Assembly: GCF_052116145.1 (NCBI RefSeq)
Contig: NZ_JBQKLQ010000002.1
Location: 1-64,000, forward strand
Source: Fundicoccus sp052116145
Lineage (GTDB): Bacteria > Bacillota > Bacilli > Lactobacillales > Aerococcaceae
Reading direction: 5' to 3'
Length of the DNA stretch: 64,000 nucleotides
Part shown: positions 54,088 to 63,381 of the stretch, in pieces
Layout of the letters: every line of letters begins with the position of its first letter
Numbering within the stretch: the first letter of the stretch is position 1
The notes under the pieces: model-generated
Databases searched by the model: none
What the model was told of the DNA's origin: nothing
Seen by the model: the letters and a program-made list of their open reading frames with translations, nothing else
Position numbers and translations under genes: made by a program

Positions 54088-55740
54088 TTAATTATTTTCT
54101 TTGTTGATTGACTGCATTTCTTCTAGAATCGCCGTCCCCCCCTGTTGGCCCCACGTTTCTACATATTGCTCAAAGTTTTCGAGTGTCTCTTCACCCGTCA
54201 CAAATTTGATGAAGGTTTCTTCTTCCAATTTGTTGATTTGAGCCCCGTTACGCTCGCTTGCTTCAATGGTTTCAAAGATTGCAACTGGATTCACTTCATT
54301 GTAAATGCCTGCTTGTCGTACGCCATTCATGACATTATTGACAGCCAATAAGCGTGACGCATACACGGACCAATCGGTTGGATCAGAAGCTGCTGAGTCA
54401 TCTAGAAACGCCTTAATCTTAAGTGCATTATTCTGAACGATAAAGCTATCAATAGCCTCGATACTTGAGTTACCTAAGGCTGCATCCGATGCTAGGACTG
54501 CATCATCAATCTCACTTAGATTTTTGAACATTTCAATATTTACAGGTCGGATAGATCCATCAACCGCCAATTGGGCGTATTCATAAATCTCAGGGAATTC
54601 TGTTTCCATATCTTCAGAATTTGCGACTTCATCAAAGATTAAATTAATCATTTCAATCGCTAATTCAGGTCTTTCGAAATCTTTTCTAACGACTACAAAA
54701 CTACCAACTCCTGGTTTATTGACTCCATTGACAGTGCCATCTTCGTTTTCAATCGCAAATGGCGTGAAAACCGCTTCAGGGTTTGCTGTTTTTGCTTGAA
54801 CTAAGCCCCAGTCTGGAAAATGCCAAGGTCCGGGTACGATACCGATTTCTCCGTTGACCATCATTGCATTAATATCATCGTAAGTACGAGTTCCGAATTG
54901 TGGATCTAAAATGCCCTGCGTAAAGAGTTCATTCAAGAAGGTTAGACCTTCTTTCATTTCTTCTGTATTAGAGCCGTACACTAAATTTCCATCTTCGCCT
55001 TCTAGGTAAGTTTTTGGATAGGCTCCGAATGCGTTGAATATGGCGGTTGCTGTATAGCCTGAACCACCGTGGTCTCCGGATGTTAACCAGTACGCTAATG
55101 CCAGGCCTTTGGTTTTTCCAGTTCCTCCAGCATCTTCTTCCTGGAATATCGTCGCAGTTTCGACCAACTCATCTAAAGTAATTGCATTATTCCCATCCTC
55201 GTCCAGTTCAATATTTAAATCGTCCAACCAATCTTGACGAATCCAAACCATGTTCGGTCCGAAATCGTTAGCTGTTCCTGGTAATGCCATTAATTGTCCA
55301 TCGATTGTTGCAGCATTCAACTGAACATTATCGAAAGAGTCATAAATTGACTTGATGTGATCGCTAGCATATTCTTCATAAACTTCGGTTAAGTCTTCGA
55401 TTAAACCATTCTCTGCCAATTCTTCTAACTCGTCTCTGCTGACAGCCATGATGTCAGGTATCTCACCTGCCGCAATTGCTAAGGAAACTTGGCGCGTATA
55501 CTCGTCGCCATTTGCTTCAAAGGCACTTTCTAATTGAACGCCTAGTTTTTCTTTGACGAGACGTCTGTATGCATTATCGGCGTAACTATCGCCTTCCGGT
55601 AACTTTGAGTTTTGCTGAGTCTGTTGACCTAAAGTTACAATCAGGTTACCTTCTGCCGTTCGCTGCGCCTCCTCTGCTGATCCACATGCACTTAACAAAA
55701 CAGCTGAACCTAAAAGCATACCTACTAATAATTTTTTCAT
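54088..55740 (-). CDS. Extracellular sugar-binding lipoprotein
   Basis: This solute-binding protein of about 550 residues has a lipoprotein signal ending in LLSACGS (Cys about 19). The large LplA-type CUT1 fold has features such as WIRQDWLDDLNIE, GLALAYWLTSGDHGGSG and VNGEIGIVPGPWHFPDW. It captures an oligosaccharide for the two permeases. The second of two tandem ATGs (55740) is better spaced from AGGGG. An operator lies 22 bp upstream, so the operon is under the adjacent LacI regulator. Confidence 0.92.
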   Translation of the reverse strand: MKKLLVGMLLGSAVLLSACGSAEEAQRTAEGNLIVTLGQQTQQNSKLPEGDSYADNAYRRLVKEKLGVQLESAFEANGDEYTRQVSLAIAAGEIPDIMAVSRDELEELAENGLIEDLTEVYEEYASDHIKSIYDSFDNVQLNAATIDGQLMALPGTANDFGPNMVWIRQDWLDDLNIELDEDGNNAITLDELVETATIFQEEDAGGTGKTKGLALAYWLTSGDHGGSGYTATAIFNAFGAYPKTYLEGEDGNLVYGSNTEEMKEGLTFLNELFTQGILDPQFGTRTYDDINAMMVNGEIGIVPGPWHFPDWGLVQAKTANPEAVFTPFAIENEDGTVNGVNKPGVGSFVVVRKDFERPELAIEMINLIFDEVANSEDMETEFPEIYEYAQLAVDGSIRPVNIEMFKNLSEIDDAVLASDAALGNSSIEAIDSFIVQNNALKIKAFLDDSAASDPTDWSVYASRLLAVNNVMNGVRQAGIYNEVNPVAIFETIEASERNGAQINKLEEETFIKFVTGEETLENFEQYVETWGQQGGTAILEEMQSINKENN

Positions 55741-55761
55741 CATTTCCCCTACTTTCTTTTA

Positions 55762-55778
55762 GTTAAACGTTTACGTAA
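55762..55778. promoter_or_regulatory. LacI-family operator O1
   Basis: GTTAAACGTTTACGTAA with central palindrome TAAACGTTTA, just before the binding-protein gene. Identical 17-bp sites lie at 55941 and 57027. Confidence 0.85.
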
Positions 55779-55836
55779 TCAGAATAATAAATTCAAGCTT
55801 CTCTTTATATTCTCCTTTCCTTTTCTATTTCCATTT

Positions 55837-55882
55837 TGAAATCAAGTAATTTCACTAATGATAATGAATTTACTTGATTTCA
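55837..55882. repeat. 13-bp perfect inverted repeat
   Basis: TGAAATCAAGTAA and TTACTTGATTTCA separated by 20 bp, in the control region between the regulator and the binding-protein gene. It could be a second regulator's site or an RNA structure. Confidence 0.7.
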
Positions 55883-55900
55883 GAATAAATCTTTACGAAT

Positions 55901-55927
55901 AGCCTTTTTAAAATTTTTAAGAAGGCT
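55901..55927 (-). terminator. Probable terminator of the lacI-family gene
   Basis: AGCCTTCTTAAA / TTTAAAAAGGCT-type AT-rich stem-loop on the minus strand, 47 bp after the regulator's stop. No long T-run after the stem. Confidence 0.5.
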
Positions 55928-55940
55928 GTATATTCAACAG

Positions 55941-55957
55941 GTTAAACGTTTACGTAA
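55941..55957. promoter_or_regulatory. LacI-family operator O2
   Basis: Second exact copy of GTTAAACGTTTACGTAA, 179 bp from O1 (about 17 helical turns) and 16 bp after the regulator's stop. The spacing suits DNA looping. Confidence 0.85.
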
Positions 55958-55973
55958 TGCGAATAAAGTTATT

Positions 55974-56978
55974 TTATAATAACTTTTTTACTGAATTACG
56001 TTCAACCAAAGTAAAAGGTACAATCTCGGAAAGAATTTCTTTTTTCTTAAGAATCGAAAGAATTAAACTTTCGCAGCCAAGATTTCCCATTTCATAAAAC
56101 GGTTGTGAAATAGTCGTAATTGTCGGTGTTACCATTGATGAAATTTTTGAATTATCATAACCTATCACCGATAAATCCTCAGGCACTATAATATTTTGTT
56201 TATTGCATTCTGAAATGACGCCTAGCGCCGTCTCATCACTCACGCAAAATATTGCGGTCAAAGCAATGTCGTTTTGAATATAGTATTCCATGGCTTTTTT
56301 ACCAGAGGTGAAGTTATAGTCACCGAAATATATCAGTTCTTCTTCAATTGGTATCCCATTTTGCTTCAAAGCATCGCGGTAACCATTGATTCGTGGAATT
56401 CCAGCAATTGGATCAATCGGGCTAACCCCAGCCAAGCCAATTCGCTGATGGCCATTTCTTACCAAATAGTCTGTCGCTTCAAAAGCTGCTGAATAGTCAT
56501 CCACTTTTATATAGGGGATTGAGTCTTCGACTGCCTCGGTTGACAAAAGCACAATCGGAATATTGAGCGATTTTACTAAAGCAACGCCCTCTTGTTCAAC
56601 AAATATCGAGAATGCCACGATGCCATCTACTCGGCGCTCAGCCATTAGATTCAAACAACTTTTGAAATTCTCTCCTTCTACACCTGCATGCATAAGGATT
56701 ACACTATAGCCGTGTTTCTTAGCGGCATCCTCAATCCCATTTACAATATTTGAATAATAGAAAGAATCGACCGTTGGCATAATAATCCCAATAATATTCG
56801 ACACATTTTTTACTAAGCTGATTGCATTTTCGTTCTTGTGATAATTCAACTCTTTAGCAATTTTTAACACATTCTCTTCTACTTCTTGGCTGTAGCCGCC
56901 TAGTTGATTGATCACTCTTGAAACAGTTGCGATCGATACATTAGCCTGTTTAGCAATATCTTTAATTGTAGTAGCCAA
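55974..56978 (-). CDS. LacI-family transcriptional regulator
   Basis: This 334-residue repressor has an N-terminal helix-turn-helix (TIKDIAKQANVSIATVSRVIN, from residue 4), a hinge, and a periplasmic-binding-like effector domain (IIGIIMPTVDSFYYSNIVNGI; CVSDETALGVISE; VIGYDNSKISSMVTP). It should bind the three identical operators and repress the sugar operon and itself. The start is TTG with AAGGGGG upstream. Confidence 0.93.
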   Translation of the reverse strand: MATTIKDIAKQANVSIATVSRVINQLGGYSQEVEENVLKIAKELNYHKNENAISLVKNVSNIIGIIMPTVDSFYYSNIVNGIEDAAKKHGYSVILMHAGVEGENFKSCLNLMAERRVDGIVAFSIFVEQEGVALVKSLNIPIVLLSTEAVEDSIPYIKVDDYSAAFEATDYLVRNGHQRIGLAGVSPIDPIAGIPRINGYRDALKQNGIPIEEELIYFGDYNFTSGKKAMEYYIQNDIALTAIFCVSDETALGVISECNKQNIIVPEDLSVIGYDNSKISSMVTPTITTISQPFYEMGNLGCESLILSILKKKEILSEIVPFTLVERNSVKKLL

Positions 56979-57026
56979 TCTAATCCCCCTTTCCTGACAG
57001 AGTTACGAACGCTGTCATATCAACTT

Positions 57027-57043
57027 GTTAAACGTTTACGTAA
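57027..57043. promoter_or_regulatory. LacI-family operator O3 (autoregulation)
   Basis: Third exact GTTAAACGTTTACGTAA, 49 bp before the regulator's start codon. Confidence 0.85.
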
Positions 57044-57386
57044 ATGATTATAACCTATAGATTTTGCTTCGTCAACACATTTATGTATGCGGATTCATTT
57101 TTTTCAGGGAGAATAGAGTCCTTAATCTCCATGACAATCAAACGTATAAAGAGCTCTCAAGCTTATTTTTATGCCGCACTGAATTGTTTAAAACTATGCA
57201 TAGTTAAAAGAGCTCACGCTAAATGAACGATAAAAAACAGGGCCTACGTCATCAGTCAGCTCACTTGTTGACTGATTAACGCCATGTCCTCATTCGAATC
57301 CACTTGACCCGCCAGGTCTTGGGTGTCTCCCACACGGATGATTGCTTTCTGGACTTATTATGAGCATGTTAAACTCTCCATAAAAA
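57044..57386. other. Intergenic region, no gene seen
   Basis: No supported gene. One hairpin (ATCAGTCA / TGACTGAT) at 57251-57276. Confidence 0.45.
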
Positions 57387-57410
57387 AAGAAGAGGATGTC
57401 TCCCCTTCTT
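57387..57410 (-). terminator. Terminator of the second L,D-transpeptidase gene
   Basis: AAGAAGGGGA, loop GACA, TCCTCTTCTT on the minus strand followed by T-run; homologous to the one at 31264. Confidence 0.85.
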
Positions 57411-57439
57411 GTCTACATGAATAATAGGCATATTCTGAC

Positions 57440-58822
57440 CTATTGGAAAACCAGCACTGGCATGCCATTATAGGCGTAGTTGTAGAGTTGGGCCATTACG
57501 TCAGGTGGCGTGTTGATACAACCTAGAGAACCGTTGGTTAAGTAGGCGTCGCCTCCGAACGTTGGTTGCCAATTCGCATCATGTACCCCTTGACCGGTAT
57601 AATCAAAAGCAATCCAGTAATCAACCGGTTGGACATACTCTTTTTCAGTCCGTGGATTATAACCCGTCAATTGTGAAGGTGACTCCATATTCCAAACCGC
57701 ATAAGCACCAGGCACCGTGTTGGTTCCAATCTGACCGGTCACAATCGGCGTCGAAATGACCGCCACCCCGTCAATATACACGTACATCATTTGATAGGTC
57801 ATATCGACTTCAATGTAGCTAATACCAATATCATCCAGCGACCCATTATAACCGATGCCGACAATCGCTGGCTCTCTCGTCACCGATTCACCCGCTTTTA
57901 AATCATCCAGAATAGCCTGTGTTTCCACCTCACGGTCAATCGACCAACCTAATGTGCCAGGTTCTAATTGTATTTCTCCCTGCAGCGTACTGTTGAAGTA
58001 GCGATAGTCATCATAGGTCGCATAAGCATCATTCAGCGTGCCAAGATAGTCGTAAATCATCTCTTCGTCGAAAGAGTAAGCGCCGTCCTCATCCAAAAGC
58101 AACCAACTATAAATCATTTCCGGTGTGATGACTTCTTCGTAACCTGCAAGGGTGAGAGTAATTTCCATTGAAGTTAACGCTTGAATCTGTTCTAGCTCTG
58201 AGACAAGCGTTGGATCGTCGGCTGTGATCGTCGGTTGAAGGTACGCTCGACTGACATCGACTGTGTCTTGTTGGACCATCGCTTCGATGATTTGCTTTTT
58301 CAAGCTGGATATATCGACTTGCGTTCCTGTTTGGGCTGCTTCAATTAAATAACCTTGCGATTCTGAATAGCGAAGTTTCGCATCCTCTGGCAGGCTTCTA
58401 GGTCCATTGGCTTGGTTATTGGCCTCTAGGACTGCTTGAAGGCGGGCGTCATCAAGGCTAATTAAAGCTTGAAGGTCGTCGTCAACCGGTGTATCCGTTA
58501 GCGCACCTAAGAGCCAGTTCTGCTTATGCTGCTGAGACATTAATAAGGCCAATGCTTCTTCCGCTTGAATGGTCAGCCCTAAATCATTTGGAGTCAGCGC
58601 CTCCCACTGTCTATCAGCTTCATTAAAATTGATGACCTGTTGCGAGAAACTCTCTATGATTTTATCATTAGCCTCCGCTTGAGTTAAGTTACTAATATCT
58701 ACCGAGGCAAATTCGGTATTATAATAATAACGCTCCGCATAATACTGCTTGCCAAGCAGGCCCACTGTTAAACCTAAAACGACTAGCGCCAGACTTACAC
58801 CTATTAATTTCTTCATCATCAT
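57440..58822 (-). CDS. L,D-transpeptidase with YkuD domain, copy 2
   Basis: This 460-residue paralogue of the protein at 31315-32691 has the same architecture: one N-terminal helix, a PG-binding-4-like region and a YkuD domain with catalytic Cys435 (NGSLGCINTPP). From about residue 235 onward the two proteins are almost identical, and long DNA stretches match exactly (for example around 57735-58050). The N-terminal halves differ at many positions. This mosaic pattern suggests gene conversion. GGAAGG precedes the ATG. Confidence 0.92.
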   Translation of the reverse strand: MMMKKLIGVSLALVVLGLTVGLLGKQYYAERYYYNTEFASVDISNLTQAEANDKIIESFSQQVINFNEADRQWEALTPNDLGLTIQAEEALALLMSQQHKQNWLLGALTDTPVDDDLQALISLDDARLQAVLEANNQANGPRSLPEDAKLRYSESQGYLIEAAQTGTQVDISSLKKQIIEAMVQQDTVDVSRAYLQPTITADDPTLVSELEQIQALTSMEITLTLAGYEEVITPEMIYSWLLLDEDGAYSFDEEMIYDYLGTLNDAYATYDDYRYFNSTLQGEIQLEPGTLGWSIDREVETQAILDDLKAGESVTREPAIVGIGYNGSLDDIGISYIEVDMTYQMMYVYIDGVAVISTPIVTGQIGTNTVPGAYAVWNMESPSQLTGYNPRTEKEYVQPVDYWIAFDYTGQGVHDANWQPTFGGDAYLTNGSLGCINTPPDVMAQLYNYAYNGMPVLVFQ

Positions 58823-59548
58823 CTTACAAGACCTTCCTTGAGTTATTTGAGCCGAATTAGCGTCAGCCCGTTCACTTTTGTGTGCTTTATTCTAGAGTTC
58901 TTCCTATGAAAGAAATGAGTGACATCGAACTGCTTTACTTGTGCCTTTCTTTCGTCACAAGTAACCTATTTAAACGGTATTCATTTTAAACGATATTCAG
59001 TTCATATGTTTATGTAATCATTCTACATGATTCTCCTTTAAAAACAATTATAGTCATCTATTTCACGTGTAAATTTCATAGAAAATTCAAAGTTCTGTTT
59101 GAGTATTTAGCCAGAACTGTTGTTCTGGGGGATTTTGGGGCGGTTTTTCTTTGGTGAAGTGCTTATCTCTATAAAGGCTAGTGACATTAGAAGCTTTCAT
59201 CCGCTCGCGTTTTCATGACTCTCAATTAGCTGGATGTCGTAATAGACCACTTGGATGACTTTAGCGACACTTGCTTGTCTTAATTATGGCTTTTCTTCCT
59301 ATCTATTTGCCATTATGACAACACTTGATATCGCTACAGGTAAGCACAAATCAATGGTTTAATCTTTATAAATTAACACCTTTTATATACTTTTTATTCA
59401 CCGTTTAATAGACAGTTCATATTTGGAAACAGTGGAGGAAGCTACTAACATCTCGCAATCGTGCTAAATTCTCCATCATTCTTTCCAATTTAAGGACGAA
59501 GCACTATAATCAAAGAGTATTGCTATATAATCTAAGGAGGCGCTATTA
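58823..59548. other. Intergenic region with duplicated transpeptidase upstream sequence
   Basis: No gene seen. The part around 59000-59095 (TTCTACATGATT, AAATTTCATAGAA) resembles the DNA upstream of the first transpeptidase (about 32840-32910), so the duplication extends into the control region. A plus-strand TATAAT before 59549 probably serves the hydrolase. Confidence 0.5.
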
Positions 59549-60061
59549 ATGAATCCATTTGACATGACTGAAGAATTCCATCGGACGTTTGACCCGACAA
59601 TCCCTGACGAACCGACTGCCTTTAACCAGAAGAAAACGATAGACCGGGCTTCATTTAAGATTGAAGAAATTGTTGAGTTTATTTACAGCATCAGCGAGAA
59701 TAATCCTGACACATTCGAAGCAGCTGTCAATAGCTTGCACGTCGCCATTGACAAGTCTAAGGAGAAAATCCTAACACAAAATCGTCCAGTCACCGATCCT
59801 TTAGTGGAACAAGTCGATGCCCTGAGCGACTTACTGTACTTTACGTATGGTTCCTTCTCATTACTTGGTGTCAATCCTCAACCAATAATGGAAGTTATCC
59901 ACCAAGCGAATATGGGAAAGCTATTCCCGGATGGAGAACCTCATTATGATCCGGTCACTCATAAAGTACTCAAGCCTGATCATTGGGAGCATGACTATGC
60001 ACCCGAGGAGAAAATTAAGCAAGAGATTCAACGGCAAACAAGAGAAGGGAAATTTAATTAG
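59549..60061 (+). CDS. MazG/PRA-PH-like NTP pyrophosphohydrolase, second intact copy
   Basis: This 170-residue protein is close to the one at 36046-36558. It has the metal residues in KIEEIVEF and DALSDLLYF, and the same C-terminal HDYAPEEKIKQEIQRQ. AAGGAGG precedes the ATG; TATAAT lies about 25 bp further up. It is a lone plus-strand gene. Substrate unknown; the family includes house-cleaning NTP pyrophosphatases. Confidence 0.78.
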   Translation: MNPFDMTEEFHRTFDPTIPDEPTAFNQKKTIDRASFKIEEIVEFIYSISENNPDTFEAAVNSLHVAIDKSKEKILTQNRPVTDPLVEQVDALSDLLYFTYGSFSLLGVNPQPIMEVIHQANMGKLFPDGEPHYDPVTHKVLKPDHWEHDYAPEEKIKQEIQRQTREGKFN

Positions 60062-60346
60062 ATCCGCTTGTTCATCCGTGCTTTAAGTTAAATTCGTGGG
60101 TTGATTCTAATAAAACCCGTCCCATTCATTCAAGCAAATGACGCTTGTTTAGGACTGCTTCTTTCAACTGTACGTTAACCTCCGCACTTTTGTAGTGACT
60201 GATAGATTTTAACTATTTGTCCCAATCACGCAAGGGGGATTCTATAATAAAGTTAGCCCGCTCAAACAGACGTCAAAAAAAACGCCACGTGAATTTCATC
60301 TTATATTGACGTTATGGCAACTCTCAATCGACAAGGCTGAATTCAC

Positions 60347-60490
60347 ATGACGCAAGAACAATTTCACGAAAAGGAAGACATTTATCTTATCAAGAACGTT
60401 ACCAAATAGCGATGCTTAACTAAGAAAGCTAGTCACAGCGCCCCATCGTTCAAGTCATGAACCGCCCGCCTGTCTACAATTTACAACAAC
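60347..60490 (+). pseudogene. IS30-family transposase, N-terminal relic
   Basis: Starts MTQEQFHEKE, then in the next frame RHLSYQERYQIAMLN, the conserved IS30 N-terminus, followed by a stop and further degraded sequence. No catalytic part remains. It is separate from the C-terminal IS30 fragment at 49399-49815. Confidence 0.6.
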
Positions 60491-60493
60491 AAA

Positions 60494-60533
60494 CCCCTGT
60501 AGAAGACACGCATTCGTGTTCCTTCCACAGAGG
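60494..60533 (-). terminator. Terminator of the FrdA-like gene
   Basis: Long imperfect stem CCTCTGTGGAAG...ACACG / CGTGT...CTTCTACAGGGG with loop AATG on the minus strand, then TTTGTTGTT. Confidence 0.8.
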
Positions 60534-60605
60534 CTTCTTGTGTTAGATAATCCTTATATGTTGCTTTTAATCCAATCGACTCTTCCTAAGGAAAGTGAAG
60601 AGGAC

Positions 60606-62105
60606 TTATTCTTGGACAAACTCTGCAGCCATTTGACCGGCTTGACGACCGAAGATGATAATATCCGCTACTGCGTTTCCACCAATACGGTTCTTCCCGT
60701 GTAGGCCACCTGTCGCTTCGCCAGAAGCATATAGTCCAGGGATCACTTCGCCGGCTTCATTCAAGATTTCAGCATTAGTATTAATTTTCAACCCGCCCAT
60801 CGTATGGTGCACGCCTGGGGCTATCTTGATTGCATAGAAAGGAGCTTGTTCTAAACCAATCGCCATACCGGTCGTACGACCGAAGGCTTCATCACTTTGA
60901 TTTGTGACACTTTCATTCCACTGACTCAGTGTTGCTTGTAAGGCGTCTGCGGGCATACCAGTTAGTTCAGCTAGTTCTTCGATGGTCTCGCCTTTAACGA
61001 CTAAGCCCATTGACTCATATTGATTCAAAGCTTTGACACGTTCTTTCAAGGCTTCGTCCACAACGACATACGCATATTGCTCAGGCAAGGCGATAATCGC
61101 TGCCGATACATTATCGCGTGTATCGAGTTCGTTAAAGAATCGTTCACCACTTTGATTTACCAAAATCCCGCCTTCACCACGAACGGCTTCGGTAATTAGG
61201 TAGGATGTTTCTTGTTCGACTGTCGGATGAATTTGAATTTCTTTCATATCGACAACGGCAGCACCTAATAGCTGCGCCATCGCGATTCCACTACCAGTTG
61301 CGCCGTCATGGTTCGTTGTCACAAAGCCTTCTAAGTCAGGGTTATATTCGACCACCATGTCGAAATTAGCACCAAACCCACCTGTTGCTACAATCACGGC
61401 TTTGGCTTGAACTTCCACGGTTTCACCATTGATTTCAATTGATACACCGGAAGCTGCGCCTTCTGTTTGCAGAATCTCTAGAACATTTGCATTAACAAAC
61501 AGAGGGATTTCATGATCAAAAACATTCTTTAATAAGCCATCAACCAAATATTGTCCGACAGCAGAGCCGTCTGCAGGACGGTGGGTTCTTTCAACACTCA
61601 TGCCCCCGGTTGTGGTTAAATTACTCAGGCTAATTCCCATTGAATCGAGCCAATCAATCGCTGGTGCAGAGTGATCAACGAAAAAGCGTAACAACTCTTG
61701 GTCATTTGTTTCTTTACCACCCGCTAAGGTTTCTTCGAAGAATAAGTCATTTGAATCTTCAATGCCCTCTGCTTCTTGAAACTTCGTTCCAGACGCATTC
61801 ATACCTGCTGACGATTTCATCGTGTTCCCACCGGCAATCGGCATCTTTTCAAAAATGACCACGTTGGCTCCGGCTTCTTTGGCTGAGATGGCAGCGGCCA
61901 TACCACCCCCACCCGCTCCAATCACGATCACATCATAAGATGTTTCTAAACTGGCCGGATCAGTATAGTCATACATCGCTTCACTTGCTCCAGTCGTTGC
62001 ATCCGTTTCTGTCTGTGCCAGCACACGAGTGAGCGCCCCTGCCGCATTTACAACCACCCCTACTAACAACACTAACGATAAGTACAACTTAGATTTTTTC
62101 TTCAT
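60606..62105 (-). CDS. Secreted FAD-binding fumarate-reductase-like flavoprotein
   Basis: This 499-residue protein has a Sec signal (6-31, ending near ALTRVLAQ) and then a complete FAD_binding_2/FrdA domain: YDVIVIGAGGGGMAAAISAKEAG, IAGGNTMKSSAGMNASG, HRPADGSAVGQYL, HHTMGG and NRIGGNAVADIIIFGRQAG. Secreted FrdA-like proteins in Lactobacillales reduce fumarate or related acceptors through extracellular electron transfer. It lacks the FMN-binding domain often fused in this group, so another protein must supply electrons. The exact acceptor is unknown. Confidence 0.9.
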   Translation of the reverse strand: MKKKSKLYLSLVLLVGVVVNAAGALTRVLAQTETDATTGASEAMYDYTDPASLETSYDVIVIGAGGGGMAAAISAKEAGANVVIFEKMPIAGGNTMKSSAGMNASGTKFQEAEGIEDSNDLFFEETLAGGKETNDQELLRFFVDHSAPAIDWLDSMGISLSNLTTTGGMSVERTHRPADGSAVGQYLVDGLLKNVFDHEIPLFVNANVLEILQTEGAASGVSIEINGETVEVQAKAVIVATGGFGANFDMVVEYNPDLEGFVTTNHDGATGSGIAMAQLLGAAVVDMKEIQIHPTVEQETSYLITEAVRGEGGILVNQSGERFFNELDTRDNVSAAIIALPEQYAYVVVDEALKERVKALNQYESMGLVVKGETIEELAELTGMPADALQATLSQWNESVTNQSDEAFGRTTGMAIGLEQAPFYAIKIAPGVHHTMGGLKINTNAEILNEAGEVIPGLYASGEATGGLHGKNRIGGNAVADIIIFGRQAGQMAAEFVQE

Positions 62106-62825
62106 TTTTACACACTCCCAATCATTTTTACTCCCTATTGCTTAATCAAAAACCGTACAGTATGCGTAAATAAATTCTCTCAGCGACAAACACTCTGACA
62201 CATCGCCAGGAGGCTTCTGCAAAGACTTGCCTGATTGCGCCACTGATTGTTCATTAATTCACTTTACTAGAGAAATCACTCTCTTATTTCATCGACAATC
62301 GACTCACTATTGGTATTAATTCATCGCAAAGGTGTCTTGACAGATATAGTGTATCCTAGATTAGCGGGGGCTTCAAGTCTAAAAGCACTAAAAAAATACC
62401 GCCAGTTTTTTGCTTGACTATTCCTTCACAATTTATTGCTTCGTACACATGTCACTTAATAGTTCTTGTCAGCGATGCTTTACTGGAGAAAGCGCTAAGT
62501 TCATCCATGCTTCTAATGACTTTTAGCTCAATTAAGCTAACTTTTTTTAGTTGGTTGATTTTCTTGCTGAGTAAACTTGTTATAGCTCACCACAAACAAA
62601 GAACACAACCCTTGAGTTTGACTCAGTCAGCTGCGCTCGTTATGTATCTGCTACAGTCAAGGTAATGGCTCGAGAAAGGTATTCACTTTCGTCTCCTAAG
62701 CATAAATCAGCTTTGCAGCATTTAAGGTACGGTGTGCAACTTCCTTGTCAAAGTCGACTTCTTATAGGACAGCATGCAAGCGATTATCGCTTAAGAAACT
62801 CTCTTAAAAAAATATCCTCTTCGGT
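62106..62825. other. Intergenic region upstream of the FrdA-like gene
   Basis: No supported gene. Contains TTGACA at 62337 on the plus strand and a short hairpin with T-run (TTAGCT / AGCTAA, then TTTTTTT) at 62523-62548. Confidence 0.45.
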
Positions 62826-63129
62826 AGCTTACGCCTAATCATTGACAAAGCCAAAGACTAAACACTCACCCAGTAACGACCTGTTAAGCTCCTTTAGTCC
62901 AATAAGGTGACGCACTCATCGATTGACTGTAGGTCACTTACGATTCTTTTTTCTCTATTAAGCCTTAATCTTGAGCCAATATGAGTAAATTATTCCCAAA
63001 GGGGCAAGTACATTATGACCCCTTACTTCCAAAATACTGAATCCTGATAATTGGGAACGTGTGTTTGCACCGGGAGAGAAACTCAACAGTGAAATCGACC
63101 GTCAAAGAGCAGATGGCAAATTTTCATAA
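62826..63129 (+). pseudogene. Decayed MazG/PRA-PH-like hydrolase copy
   Basis: DNA similarity to the intact copies is visible throughout: IDKAKD, CCTTTAGTCCAATAAGGTGA, ANMSKLFPKGQVHYDP, NPDNWERVFAPGEKLNSEID and RADGKFS before TAA. Several stops and frame changes show old decay. It is the fifth member of the family in this window. Confidence 0.75.
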
Positions 63130-63346
63130 AATTTACTATTCCCCTTGACTACGAAGGCTTTATGGTTAGTATGTTATGAGTGTTTTAAGCAGTGACGCAT
63201 CATAAGTCCATTAATTTCTGCGCTTTCTTCTTCTAACTTTTCACGACCTTCGCGTTTTGAGCGACGGTTATTTGCGTTTAAATAGATCATGAATGCCAAA
63301 AAAAGTCGCCTGTCACGATGTTTAATAAGCGCGACAGCGAAAAAAC

Positions 63347-63381
63347 AAGCCTTTCTCGTGAGTATTTCACGAGAAAGGCTT
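63347..63381 (-). terminator. Terminator of a minus-strand transcript from the right
   Basis: Perfect 15-bp stem AAGCCTTTCTCGTGA / TCACGAGAAAGGCTT with 5-base loop; the minus strand continues GTTTTTT. It probably serves the gene ending at 63745. Confidence 0.85.
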
